Positions 26,588-39,373 are shown, counted from the stretch's first letter. The stretch is DNA of 64,000 nucleotides from Aristolochia californica (GCA_029961685.1 JARWKL010000015.1:15746801-15810800), one strand, 5' to 3'. Notes: generated from the sequence alone by a model not told the origin. Numbers and translations are program-made.

Positions 26588-29500
26588 AGAATTTTAACTG
26601 AGTGTTGACTACCAAACCATATGTCATTTTTAACAAAAATTATTACCTTATGCATCATTAATCGATCAAAAGCTTAACGATGATTTATGATTTATAGGTC
26701 AGCTTTTTCCAATTGGGTAAAAAGTGGGTTGTTTGGCTCTGGTGAATATCCCACCGGACGTTAAATGGAGAATTTAATTTTTTCTATTCCTTGAAATTTT
26801 TGGATCATAAGGTCATTTGTATCTTCAACATGTTTCAGGCATGCATATCCATGTTTAAATCATGTTAGGATCAATTAGATATCTCTTTCTTATAAAATTC
26901 CAAGCTATTACGGGTTGTACTAGTGGAATTACCCAAACAAGGATAGCAAAAATTTGGTGTTCATTTTTAGACCGTGAAAAATTTTCTTCACTTACATTTA
27001 TTATAGTTTTCAATTATTTGCATCCATAAACTCTAAAATTTTGATTTCATTGTGATCTATTTGCCATATCTTTTTTTTTACGAGAAAAAAGGGAGAGTGA
27101 AAACTCAAGTTTGGATTTGAAAAAAAATTGAACGTCCAAAATGGAAATGCACAAATTCCAAGAGAGATAATTCGAAAAAGTATCTGTGATTTTTTGGGAT
27201 TGTATACTGTTTTAGTTTTTTATATATTAGGTTATGCAATCATCGGAAAAGGGGGGGCGAGAGAATTTTAAATGAGTGTTGACTCCCTAACTATAAGTCA
27301 TTTTTAGCAAAAAATGTTGCCGTTACACATCATTAATCGATCAATACCTTTAGGATGATCTATGAATGTTATTTCAGCATTTAATAAATGGGAAAAAATG
27401 TGTTGTTTGGCTCAAGTGAATATCCCACCGAACGTTAACTTGAGAATTAAATCTTTTGTACTCCATGAAATTTTTTGGTCATTAGCTCATTTGTATCTTC
27501 AACATATTTGAGGCACGCATATCCATATTTGAAAAATTTTAGGATCAATTAGAAATATCGTTCTAACAAAACTCCATGCTATTAGGGGTTGTACTAGTGG
27601 AATTTCCCAAACATGGATAACAAAAACTTTGGTGTTCATTTTTAGTGCGTGAAAATATTTTCTTCACTTACATTTATAATAGTTTTATATTTTTTGCATA
27701 CATAAACTCTAAAATTTTCATTTTTTTGAGATCTATTTGCCTTTTCCTTTTTGTTTACGAGAAAAAAGGGAGAGTGAAAACTCAAGTTTGGATTTGAAGA
27801 AAAATTGAACATACAAAATTGAAATGCACAAATGCAAAGGGAGATAATTCCAAAAGGTATCTGTGATTTTTAGGGATAGTAAACTCTTCTAATTTTCTAT
27901 ATATTAGGTTTTGCAATCGTCGGAAAAGGGAGGGCATGGGAATTTTAACAGAGCGTTGACACCCAAACATTAAGTAATTCCTAACAAAAATTATAGCCAT
28001 TACGCATCATTAATCAATCAAAACCTTTACGATGATATATGATTATTAGGTCAGTTTTTTGTAAATAGGCCAAAAGTTGGTGGTTTGGCTTTGGTAAATA
28101 TCCCACCGCATGTTAACTTGAGAAATTAATTTTTTCTATTCCTTGAAATTTTTGAATCATTAGGTTATTTGCATCTTCAACATGTTTCTGGCTTGCATAT
28201 CCATATTTAAATCGGGTTAGGATCAATTAGAAATCTCTTTCTTATAAAATTCCAAGCAATTAGGGGTTGTACTAGTGGAATGTCACAAACATGGATAACA
28301 AAACTTTGGTGTTCATTTTTTGTGCGTGAAAAAATTTTCTTCACTTACATTTTTTATATTTTTCAATTTTTTGCATACATAAACTCTAAAATTTTTATTT
28401 TGTTGTGATCTATTTGCCTTATATTTTTGTTTACGAGAAAAAAAGGGTGTGTGAAAACTCAAGTTTTGATTTGAAAAAAATATAACATCCAAAATGGAAC
28501 TGCACAAATGCCGAGAGAGACAATTCCAAAACGTATCTGTGATTTTTAGGGATTGTAAACTCTTTTAGATTTCTATTTATTAGGTTCTCCAATCAATGGA
28601 AAAGGGGAGTGAGGGAATTTTAACTGAGTGTTGATTCCCAAACCATAAGTCATTTCTAACATAAACAATTGCCATTATGCATCTTTAATCGATCAAAACC
28701 TTGACAATCTATGATTTCTCCGTCAACTTTTTGTAAATGGGCAAAACGTAGGTTGTTTGGCTAGGGTGAATATCCCTCCGCATGTTCACTTGAGAATTTA
28801 ATTTTTTCTACTCCTTGAAATTTTTGGATCATTTGGTCATTTGCATCTTCAACATGTTTCTGGCATGCATATCCATATTTAAATCATGTTAGGATCAATT
28901 AGAAATCACTTTCTTATAAAATTCCAAGCTATTAGGGGTTCTACTAGTGGAATTTCCTAAACATGGATAACAAAACCTTGGTGTTCTTTTTTAGTGCATG
29001 AAAATAATTTTCTTCACTTACATTTATTATAGTTTTCAATTTTTTGCATACATAAACCCTAATATTTTCATTTTGTTGTGATCTATTTGCCTTATCTTTA
29101 TGTTTACGAGAAAAAAGGGAGAGTAAAAACTCAAGTTTGGATTTGAAAAAAAATTGAACGTCCAAAAAGGAAATGCACAAATGTAGAGAGAGATAATTCC
29201 AAGAAGTATCTGTGATTTTTTGGGATTGTAAACTCTTTTAGTTTTTTATATATTAGGTTATGCACTCATCGGAAAAGGGAGGGCGATGGGCTTTTAACTG
29301 AGTGTTGACTACCAAACCATTAGTCATATCTAAAAAACATTATTGCTGTTATGCATCATTAATTAATAAAAACCTTTACGAGGATCTATGATTGTTAGGT
29401 ACACATTTTTTAAATTGGAAAAAAGTTGGTTGTTTGACTTGGGTGAATATCCCACCACACGTTAACTTGAGAATTTAATTTTTTCTACTCCTTGAAATTT

Positions 29501-32500
29501 TTTGGTAATTAGGTCATTTGTATCTTCAACATAGTTTAGGCACACATATCTATAATTGGAAAATGTTAGGATCATTTAGAAATCTCGTTCCAATAAAACT
29601 CCATGCTATTAGGGGTTGTACTAGTGCAATTTCCCAAACATAGATAACAAAAACTTTTGTGTTCATTTTTAGTGAGTGAAAATATTTTCTACACTTATAT
29701 TTATTATTGTTTTCAATTTTTTGCATTCATAAACTCTAAAATTTTTATTTTTTTGTTATCTATTTGCCGTATCTTTTTTGTTTACGAGAAAAATGGGAGA
29801 GTGAAAACTCAAGTTTGGATTTGAAAAAAACTTGAACATCCAAAATCGAAATGCACAAATGCTGAGAGGGATAATTCCAAAAGGTATCTCTGATTTTTAG
29901 GGATTGTAAACTCTTTTAGTTCTTTATATATTAGGTTTTGCAAACATCGGAAAAGGGAGGGAGAGGGAATTTTAACAAAGTGTTGACACCCAAACCATAA
30001 GTAATTCCTAACAATAATTATAGCCATTACCTATCATTAATCGATCAAAACCTTTACGATGATCTATGATTTTCAGGTCAGCTTTTTGTAAATAGGCCAA
30101 AAGTGGGTTGTTTGGCCCTGGTAAATATCCCACCGCATGTTAACTTGAGAAATTAATTTTATCTACTCGAAATTTTTGAATCATTAGGTCATTTGCATCT
30201 TCAACATGTTTCAGGCTTGCATATCTATATTTAAATCTTGTTAGGATCAATTAGAAATCTCTTTCTAATAAAATTCCAAGTAATTAGGGGTTGTACTAGT
30301 GGAATGTCACAAACATGGATAACAAAACTTTGGTGTACATTTTTTGTGCGTGAAAAAATTTTCTCCACTTACATTTATTACATTTTTCAATTTTTTGCAT
30401 ACATAAACTCTAAAATTTTTATTTTGTTGCGATCTATTTGCCTTATCTTTTTGTTTACGAGAAAAAAGGGAGTGTGAAAACTCAATTATTGATATGAAAA
30501 AAAATTGAATATCCAAAATGGAACTGCACAAATGCCGATAGAGATAATTCCAAATAGTAACTGTGATTTTTAGGGATTGTAAACTCTTTTAGATTTTTAT
30601 TTATTAGGTTCTGAAATCAATGGAAAAGGGGAGTGAGGGAATTTTAACTGAGTGTTGACTCCCAAATCATAAGTCATTTCTAACAAAAAAATATTGCCGT
30701 TATGCATCTTTAATCCATAAAAAACTTGACGATCTATAATTTCTAGGTCAACTTTTTGTAACAAGGCAAAAAGTAGGTTGTTTGGCTAGGTAAATATCCC
30801 ACCGCACGTTAACTTGAGAATTTAATTTTTTCTACCCCTTTGGTTCTACTACTGGAATTTCCCAAACAAGGATAACAAAACCTTGGAGTTCATTTTTAGT
30901 GCGTGAAAATAATTTTCTTCACTTACATTTATTATAGTTTTCAATTTTTTGCGTACATAGACCCTAATATTTTCATTTTGTTGTGATCTATTTGCCTTAT
31001 CTTTTTGTTATGAAGAAAAAAGGGAGAGTAAAAACTCAAGTTTGGATTTGAAAAAATTTGAACGTCCAAAATGGAAATGCACAAATGCAGAGAGAGATAA
31101 TTCCAAGAAGTATCTGTGATTTTTTGGGATTGCAAACACTTTTAGTTTTTTATATATTAGGTTATGCCCTCATTGGAAAATGGAGGGAGAGGGAATTTTA
31201 ACTGAGTGTTGACTACCAAGCCATTAGTCATATCTAACAAAAATTATTGTTGTTATACAACATTAATTGATATAAACCTTTACGATGATCTATGTTTGTT
31301 AGGTACACATTTTTTAAATTAGAAAAAAGTTGGTTGTTTGGCTCGGGTGAATATGCCACTGCACATTAACTTGAGAATTTAATTTTTTCTACTCGAAAGT
31401 TTTTGGTCATTAGGTCATTTGCATCTTCAACATGTTTCAAGTATGCATATCTAGATTAGAAACAAGTTAGGATTGATTAGAAATCTCTTTCTTATAAAAT
31501 TCCATGCTATTAGGGGTGGTACTAGCGGAATTTACCAAATATGGATAACAAAAACTTTGTTGTTCAATTTTAGTGTGTGAAATTTTTTTCTTCACTTACA
31601 TTTATTATAGTTTTCAATTTTTTGCATACATAAACTCTAAAATTTTCATTTTTTGTGATCTGTTTTATTTATCTTGTTTGTTTAGGATAAAAATGGGAGA
31701 GTGAAAAATCAAGTTTGGATTTGAAAAAAACTGAACTTTCAAAATGGAAATGCACAAATGCTTACAGAGATAAATCCAAAAAGTATCTATGATTTTTAGG
31801 GTTTGTAAACTCGTTTAGTTTTTTTATATATTAGGTTTTGCAATGATCGGAAAACGGGGGGGCGAGGCATTTTTTACTGAGTGTTGACTCCCAAACCATA
31901 AGTCATTTGTAACAAAAAAATATTGCCATTATGCATCATTAATCTATCAAAACCTTTACGTTGATCTATGATTTATAGGTCAGCTTTTTTTAAATGGGCA
32001 AAAAGTCGGTTGTTTGGCTCGTGTGAATATCCTATTGCAAGTTGACTTGAGAATTAAATTTTTCTACTCCATGAAATTTTTGGATCATTAGGTCGTTTGC
32101 ATCTTCAACATGTTTCAGGCATGCATATCCATATTTAAATCATTTTAGGATCAATTACAAATCTTTTTCTTATAAAATTTCAAGCTATTAGGGGTTGTAC
32201 TAGTGGAATTTCCCAAACATGGATAAGACAACTTTGGTTTTCATTTTTAGTGAATGAAAAAATTTTCTTCACTTACATTTATTTTAGTTTTGAATGTTTT
32301 ACATACATAAACTCTAAAATTTTCATTTTTTTGTGATCTATTTGCCTTATCTTTTTGTTTACGAGAAAAAAGGGAGTGTGAAAACTCAAATTTGGATTTG
32401 AAAAAAAAATTAACATCCAAAATGGAAATGCACAAACGCAGAGAGAGATAATTCCAAAAAGTATCTGAGATTTTAAACTCTTTTATTTTTTTATATATTA

Positions 32501-32523
32501 GGTTATGCAATCATAGGAAAAGA

Positions 32524-32536
32524 GGGGGGGGGGGGG
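32524..32536 (+). repeat. 13-base G homopolymer in a B unit
   Basis: An uninterrupted G run followed by cgcttgg, at the usual G-tract position of the B module. Its true length is uncertain because homopolymers of this kind are error-prone in sequencing. Confidence 0.8.
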
Positions 32537-33665
32537 CGCTTGGTACGAGAATTTTACCTGAGTGTTGACTTCTAAACCATAAGTTATTTCTACAAAAATT
32601 ATTGCTGTTATGCACCATTAATAAAAAAAACCTTTACGATGATCTATGATTGTTAGGTCAGCATTTTTTAAATGGGAAAATATTTGGTTGTTGGGCTCGG
32701 TGGAATATCCCACCGCACGTTTACTTGAGAATTTAATTTTTTCTGCTTTTTGAAATTTTTGATCCATTAGGTCATTTGCATCTTCAACTTGTTTCAGGCA
32801 TGCATATCCATATTTACATCTTGTTAGGATTAATTATAAATCTCTTTCTTATAAAACTCAATGCTATTAGGGGTTGTTGAAGTGGAATTTCCCAAACATG
32901 GATAACAAAACATTGGTGTTCCTTTTTAGTGCGTGAAAAAAATTTCTTCACTTACATTTATTATAGTTTTCAATTTTTTGCATACATAAAATCTAAAATT
33001 TTCCTTTTGTTGTGATCTATTGTTCTTATCTTTTAGTTTACGAGAAAAAAAGGAAAGTGAAAACACAAGTTTAGATTTGAAAAATAATTGAACATCCAAA
33101 ATGAAAATTCACAAATGCAGAGAGAGATAATTCCAAAAAGTATCTATGATTTTTAGGGATTGAATAGTCTTTTATAGTTTTATATATTTGGTTCTGCATT
33201 CAATGGAAAAGGAGGGAGAAGGAATTTTAACTAAGTGTTGTCTCCCAAACCATAAATCATTTCTAAAAAAAATTATTGCCATTACGCACCATTAATCGAT
33301 CAAAACCTTTATGATGATCTATGATTGTTAGGTCAGTATTTTGTAAATGGGAAAAAAGTGGGTTGTTAGGCTCGGGTGAATATCCCACCGCACGTTAACT
33401 TGAGAATTTAATTTGTAATACTCCTTGCAATTTTTGTATTGTTAGGTCATTTGCATCTTCAACATGTTTCAGGCATGCGTATCCATATTTAAAATCAGGT
33501 AATGATCAATTAGAAATATCTTTCTTATAAAATTCCAAGATATTAGGGGTTGTACTAGTGGAATTTCCCAAACATGGATTACAAAACTTTGGAGTTCATT
33601 TTTACTTCATGAAAATTTTTTCTTCACTTACATTTATTTTTGTTTTCAATTTTTTGCATACATAA

Positions 33666-34310
33666 TGATACGAACCACGTCAACCTGTGACGAAACCCGA
33701 TACCAAATCTGGTAATCGTCCCCAAGACCATTCAAGTTTGATGGAAAACCATGACCCATTGCTTAGTAGAGCAAGAACCTTGGTATTTTTAAGACGCCAC
33801 AAAAGGGGATGGAAATCTGTTTGATAAGTCAATTGAATGCCACAAGGAAAAATCCCTGATAAGTACGAATAGTTCCTTCAAGAACTCAAGAAGAATAATC
33901 TCTCAATATCAATAATGATCAAAAAGTCCCAATTCCTTTAACAAGCCCTCTATTTATAATGGAGGCCGTCGAAATCATGTAAATAAATCCTTTCCCCTAA
34001 TTACATTCAATTAAAGGAAAACTTAAGGTAACTTAACGTAAATAGAAACCTAATATATTCCCACATGATCTTCTTGGATTAGTTGCGAATTCGTGGATAT
34101 CCTTGAGGATTCTATGAGATCTTCTAACCACATGCCCTTCTAGAATGAATTTCCAACTCATGGATATCCTTGTGGGTCCCACGATATCTTCTAACCACAT
34201 GTGCTTCCTCAATGCACGTGTATGGCTGTTGGGGTTTCTTCCGGATCAACTTTGATGAGTGAAACCAGCCTTGGTTCCTCTTTCGTAATGACCAAACTCT
34301 CATCTTGTTG
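33666..34310 (-). repeat. LTR and 3' untranslated region of gypsy copy 1
   Basis: The LTR end is the terminal CA (minus strand) at 33,666. A TATA-like box lies at about 33,951-33,958, in the usual promoter position for an LTR read on the minus strand. Inside is a direct duplication with 67-bp period: tggatatcctt at 34,094 and 34,161, and cttctaaccacatg at 34,121 and 34,188. The start of the LTR next to the coding end is not clear to me, so the right limit is the end of the open frame rather than a mapped LTR boundary. Confidence 0.6.
33951..33958 (-). promoter_or_regulatory. TATA-like box in gypsy LTR, copy 1
   Basis: The minus strand reads TATAAATAGAGGGC at this point, a good plant TATA box within the LTR and upstream of what would be the R region. 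The same box stands at about 47,612-47,619 in copy 2. Activity is unlikely given the decay of the element. Confidence 0.5.
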
Positions 34311-34319
34311 TATAAATCT

Positions 34320-34658
34320 CTAGACTATGTTATTCAGCATTTCTTTGAATCTTTTAGCTCGTGCCCTCATCACTGGACCAACTGAAACTTGAGTTGGTTC
34401 ATGAGTATTCCGTGTAGGCTTGATGTCCTCATCATTTCCCTCTTCTTGAGAAGGATTTTTCCTCAAATCGTCACCTACATCAAAAGAACTTAAATTAGTA
34501 ACATTGAATGTAGCACTAACATTGTACTCACCAGGTAAGTCAAGTCTGCAACCATAGTCATCGATCCGTTCTAGCACTTGAAATGGTCCGTCTCCTCGGG
34601 GCAACAACTTAGAACGTCTTTGAGCTAAAAATCTTTCTTTTCTCATATGTAACCACAC
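34320..34658 (-). pseudogene. Integrase C-terminal domain and tail, gypsy copy 1
   Basis: A 112-codon open segment of the decayed polyprotein. It opens with WLHMRKERF, the usual lead-in to the C-terminal DNA-binding part of plant gypsy integrases, then has [17 protein letters not shown], the GPY/F-type motif, then [16 protein letters not shown] basic tail with MRARAKRFKEML closes the polyprotein at a stop. Two in-frame stops separate it from the integrase core upstream (near 34,673 and 34,718). I do not see a clear chromodomain. The domain call is good; the protein cannot be made as a whole. Confidence 0.8.
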
Positions 34659-34715
34659 CCAATCACCAGCCTAAAAAATGAGCTTGTGATGACCCTTGTT
34701 AGCTTGCTTGATGTA

Positions 34716-35096
34716 TTATTCAGTTTTCCTCTCTATGTTTAACTGAACCCTCTCATGGAGTTGCTTCACAAACTCTGCCTTCTTCTTACCATCTAAGTTC
34801 ACATGCTCAGAAATAGATAAAGGTGATAAATCTAATGGAGTTAAAGGCTTAAAACCATAAAAAATTTCAAACGGTGAGCACTGAGTAGAAAAATGGATGG
34901 TATGATTATAAGCAAACTCAACATGTGGTAAACAATCCTCCCAAGTCTTAATGTTCTTACCAATGATAGCCCTCAACAAAGTCGATAAAGTCCTATCAAC
35001 TACTTCTATTTGACCATTGCTTGGAGTGTGACAAGTAGTAGAAAACAAAAGTTTCGTTCCTAGTTTTCCCCATAAAGTCTTCCAAAAGTCACGCAA
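34716..35096 (-). pseudogene. Integrase core, C-terminal half, gypsy copy 1
   Basis: A 126-codon open segment beginning [18 protein letters not shown], followed by the region of the third catalytic acidic residue ([12 protein letters not shown], Glu present), then [13 protein letters not shown] and [17 protein letters not shown], all typical of plant Ty3/gypsy integrase. It is out of frame with the preceding segment because of a net one-base loss near 35,107 relative to copy 2. It ends at a stop where copy 2 has a Gln codon (CAA against TAA). Confidence 0.85.
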
Positions 35097-35398
35097 GAAC
35101 TTAGCATCCCGTTTGACACGATTGTCCTAGGCATTCCATGTAATCTGACAATCTCCCTAAAGAACAAATCTGCAACATGAGAAGCATCAACAGTTTTATG
35201 ACAACGAATAAAATGAGCCATCTGAGAAAACAGATCTACAACCACAAAGATTGAGTCCCTCGCACATCGACTCCTAGGTAAACCCAAAACAAAGTCCATC
35301 AAAATATCTATCCAAGGTGAACTGGGAATAGGTAGGGGGTTGTAAAGACCATTGGGCTTGCCAAAAAGTGACACATCTACCACAAATTCTCTCAACAC
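35060..35398 (-). pseudogene. Integrase core, N-terminal half, gypsy copy 1
   Basis: A 112-codon open segment holding [19 protein letters not shown] (first catalytic Asp present in MDFV), [17 protein letters not shown] and [17 protein letters not shown]. At the position of the second catalytic Asp the frame reads Asn and then shifts, so the active site is destroyed. Upstream, a 17-bp deletion relative to copy 2 (near 35,355) removes part of the zinc-binding region and breaks the frame with the segment before it. Confidence 0.85.
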
Positions 35399-35631
35399 CC
35401 CATTTCATGTGTGGCCAATAGAAGTGCACCTGCAAAATAGCTAGTCTTAGCGACTCCAAAGTGTCTCATTAAACCCCCACTATGGGATTCTCAAACTAAA
35501 AGGACTCACATTGAACAATTAGGCACACACAATTTATTTTATCGAAAGAAGAACCCTTCTTGCCTACCGAACTTACCTTCTGTAGATTTTTCACAAGCAC
35601 TATAAATTTCCCCAAAAACGTGGTCATCTTG
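35399..35631 (-). pseudogene. Integrase zinc-binding region remnant, gypsy copy 1
   Basis: In a separate frame the minus strand reads [12 protein letters not shown] and CGRCVT, the His/Cys-rich region that precedes gypsy integrase cores; upstream text up to 35,631 corresponds to the linker following RNase H. The second Cys pair is lost to the 17-bp deletion. The fragment is cut off at the satellite junction. Confidence 0.7.
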
Positions 35632-36653
35632 AAGCTATTAGGGTTTGTACTAGTGGAATTTCCCAAACATAAATAACAAAAACTTTGAGTTCATTTTTAG
35701 TGCGTGAAAAAAATTTCTTCACTTACATTTATTATAGTTTTCAATTTTTTGCATACATAAACTCTAAAATTTTCATTTGTTGTGATCTTTTTGTTTATCT
35801 TTTTTGTTTATGAGAAAAATGGGAGAGTGAAAACTCAAGTTTGGATTTGAAAAAAAATTGAACATTCAAAATCGAAACGCACAAATGCTGAGAGAGATAA
35901 TTCCAAAATGTATTTGTGATTTTTAGGGATTGTAAACTCCTTTAGTTTATTATATATTAGGTTTTGCAATCATCAAAAACTGGAGGGCGAGGCATTTTTC
36001 ACTAAGTGTTGACTCCCAAACCAAAGTCATTTCTAACAAAAATTATTGCCATTACGCATCATTAATCGATCAAAACCTTTATGATGATCTATGATTGTTT
36101 GGTCAACTTTTTGTATATAGGCAAAAAGTGGGTTGTTTGGCTCTAGTAAAATTCCCACCGCACGTTAACTTGAGAATTTAATTTTTTCTACTCCTTGAAA
36201 ATTTTGAATCATTAGGTCATTTCCATTTTCAACATATTTCAGGCAGGTATATCCATACTTAAATCTTGTTAGGATCAATTAGAAATATCTTTCTTATAAA
36301 ATTCCAAGCTATTAGAGGTTGTACTAGTGGAATTTCCCAAATAAGGATCACAAAATTTTGGTGTTCATTTTTGTGTGTGAATTTTTTTTCTTATGTTACA
36401 TTTATTTAAGTTTTCAATTTTTTCGATGCGTAAACTTTAAAATTTTCATTTTTTTGTGAGCTATTTGCCTTATCTTTTTGTTGACTAGAAAAAAGGGAGA
36501 GTGAAAACTCAAGTTTGGATTTGAAAAAAATTGAACATCCAAAATGGAAATGCACAAATACAGAGTGAGATAATTCAAAAACGTATCTGTGATTTTTAGG
36601 GATTGTAAACTCTTTTAAATTTTTATATATTAGGTTTTTCAATATATGGAAGA

Positions 36654-36675
36654 GGGGGGAGGGGAGGGGAGGGGG
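36654..36675 (+). repeat. G-tract of the B module with four G-runs (G-quadruplex pattern)
   Basis: Four runs of 6, 4, 4 and 5 G separated by single A bases, inside the extra module of a B unit. The pattern fits the standard intramolecular G-quadruplex rule on the plus strand. The surrounding monomer is very AT-rich, so the tract stands out. Related tracts recur at the same monomer position in most B units. Confidence 0.8.
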
Positions 36676-39373
36676 CGAGGGAATTCTAACTGAGTGTTGA
36701 CCCCCAAACCATAAGTCATTTCTAAAAAAAATTATTGTTGTTATGCATCATTAACTTATCAAAACCATTACAATGATCTATGATTTATAGGTGAGCTTTT
36801 TTTTAAATGGTAAAAAATGGGTTGTTTGGCTCGGGTGAATATCCCACCGTACGTAACTTGAGAATTTTACTTTTTCTACTCCTAAAATTTTTTTGGTCAT
36901 TAGGTCATTTGCATCTTCAACATGTTTCAGGCATGCATATACATATTTGAAACATGTTAGGATCAATTAGAAATCTCTTTCTTATATAAGTTTTTTTTAT
37001 TAGGAGTGGTACTAGTGGAATTTCCCAAACATGGATAACAAAAACTTTGGTGTTCATTTTTTATACTTGAAAATTTTTTCTTCACTTAAATTTAATATAT
37101 TTTTAAATTTTTTGTAGACATAAACTCTAAAATTTTAATTTTTTTGTGATCTATTTGGCTTATCTTTTTTTTTACGAGAAAAAATGGGAGAGTGAAAACT
37201 CAAGTTTGGATTAGAAAAAAATTGAACATCCAAAATCGAAATGTACAAATGCTGAGAGAGATATTTCCAAAAAGAATCTGTGATTTTTAGGGATTGTAAA
37301 CTCTTTTAGTTTTATATATATTGGGTTTTGCAATCATCGGAAAACAGGGGGCGAGGAATTTTTAAGTGAGTGTTGACTCACAAATCATAAGTCATTTCTA
37401 AGAAAAATTATTGCCGTTACACATCATTAATTGATCAAAACCTTTACGATTATCTATGATTGTTGGATCAGAAATTATTAAATGCGAAAAAGTGGGTTGT
37501 TTAGCTCGGGTGAATATTCCACCGCACGTTAACTTGAGAATTTTAGTTTTTCCACTCCTTGAAATTTTTTGGTCATTAGGTCATTTGCATCTTCAATGTG
37601 TTTCATGCATGCATATCCATATTTGAAAAATGTTAGGATCAATTATAAATCTCTTTCTTCTAAAACTCCATGTTATTAGGGGTTGTACTAGTGTAATTTC
37701 CCGAACATGGATAATAAAAACTTTGGTGTTCATTTTTAGTTCGTGAAAATTTTTTCTTCACTTACATTTATTATAGTTTTCAATTTTTTGCATACATAAA
37801 CTCTAAAATTTTCATTTTTTTGTGATCTATTTGTCTTATCTTTTTTGTTAATGTGAAAAATTGGAGAGCAAAATTTCAAGTTTGGATGTAAAAACAATTG
37901 AACATCCAAAATCGAAATACAGAAATACTGAGAGAGATACTTCCAAAAAGTATCTATGATTTTTAGGGATTCTAAACTCTTTTAGTTTTTCATGTATTAC
38001 GTTGTGCAATCATCAGAACACGGAGGCCGAGGCATTTTTAACTGAGTGTTGTCTGCCAAACTATAAGTCATTTCTAAAAAAATATATAGCCTTTACGTAT
38101 CATTAATCGATCAAAACCTTTACGATGATCTATGATTGTTAGGTCAGGTTTTTGTAAATAAGAAAAAAGTTGTTTGTTTGGCTCAGGTAAATATCCCACT
38201 GCGCGTTAACTTTAGAATTTAATTTTTTCTACTCCGTGAAACTTTTGAATCATTAGGTCATTTGCCTCTTGAACATGTTTCAGGCATGCATATCCAAATT
38301 TAAATCTTGTTAGGATCAATTAGAAATATCTTTCTCATAAAATTCCAAGCTATTTGGGGTTGAACTAGAGAAATTTCCCAAACATGGATAACAAAATTTT
38401 GGTGTTCATTTTTAGTGCGTGAAAAAATTTTCTTCACTGACATTTATTATAGTTTTTCAATTTTTTGTATACGTCAACTCAAAAATTGTCATTTTGTTGT
38501 GATCTATTTGCCTTATCTTTTTGTTTACGAGAAAAAAGGCAGAGTGAAAACTCAAGCTTGGATTTGAAAAAAAATTGAACATCCAAAATCAAAATGCACA
38601 AATGTTGAGTGAGATAATTTCAAAAAGTATCTGTGATTTTTAGGGATTTTTAGCTCTTTTAGTTTTTTATTTTTAAGTTTTTGCAATCGTTAGAAAATGG
38701 GGGGCAAGGCGTTTTTAAGTGAGTGTTGACTCCCAAATGATAAGTCATTTCTAAAAATAATTATAGCCATTGTACATCATTAATCAATCAAAACCTTTAC
38801 GATGATCTATGATTGTTAGGTCAGATTTTTTTAAATAGGAAAAAAGTGGGTTGTTTGGTTGTGGTAAATATCCCACAGCATGTTAACTTTAGAATTTAAT
38901 TTTTTCTACTCCTTGAAAATTTTGAATCATTAGGTCATTTGCATCTTCAACATGTTTCAGACATGCATATCCATTTTTAAATCTTGTTAGGATCAATTAG
39001 AAATCTCTTACTTATAAAATTCCAAACTATTAGGGGTTGTACTAGAGGAAATTCCCAAACATGGATAACAAAACTTTGGTGTTCATTTTTAGTGCGTGAA
39101 ATTTTTTTCTTGACTTACTTTTAATATATTTTTCAATCTTTTGCATACATAAACTCTAAATTTTTCTTTTTTTTTGTGATCTATTTGTCTTATCTTTTTG
39201 TTTACGAGAAAAAAGGGAGTGTGAAAACTCAACTTTGGATTTGAAAAAAAATGAATATCCAAAATGGAAAAGCATAAAAGAAAAGAGAGATAATTCCAAA
39301 AAGTATCTGTGATTTTTAGGGATTCTAAAATCTTTTAAATTTTTATATATCAAGTTCGGTAATAAATGGAAAA

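Larger units (their letters stand above)
26088..33665 (+). repeat. Satellite array B (period about 675 bp), first block
   Basis: Head-to-tail B monomers. The ruler motif falls at 26724, 27399, 28076, 28748, 29425, 30103, 30773, 31329, 32005, 32683 and 33358, a spacing of 672-678 bp except for one short unit. B shares the whole A core but has an extra module between gtgattttt and ggcaaaaagtggg: ttagggattgtaaactc, tatatattaggtt, a G-tract, gagtgttgactcccaaacc, catcattaatcgatcaaaa and gatgatctatgattg. It also has gtgatctatttgcctta and gagagtgaaaactcaag where A2 has shorter inserts, and tatccatatttaaatc where A has tacccaccacatttaaaac. The short unit (30773-31329) lost about 120 bp at 30,838. No gene is seen. 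Confidence 0.96.
33666..35631 (-). mobile_element. Truncated Ty3/gypsy retrotransposon 3' end, copy 1
   Basis: A non-satellite island on the minus strand comprising a decayed integrase region, a short 3' untranslated part and an LTR whose end (GTTCGTATCA on the minus strand, TGATACGAAC on the plus strand) abuts the satellite at 33,666. The other side is not a natural terminus: it stops inside coding sequence, just before the integrase zinc-binding region, at catcttg, and satellite resumes at aagctattagg. Gag, protease, reverse transcriptase and the second LTR are absent. The satellite on the right begins about 129 bp upstream, in monomer terms, of where the left flank stops, so there is no simple target-site duplication. 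The family resembles plant chromoviruses (GPY/F-type C-terminus), but the clade cannot be fixed by eye. Confidence 0.88.

Noticed and set aside
33660..35640. Target-site duplication flanking the gypsy fragment.
   Set aside because: One end is an internal truncation, so no duplication is expected; the matching flanks are 129 bp of satellite and have another cause.
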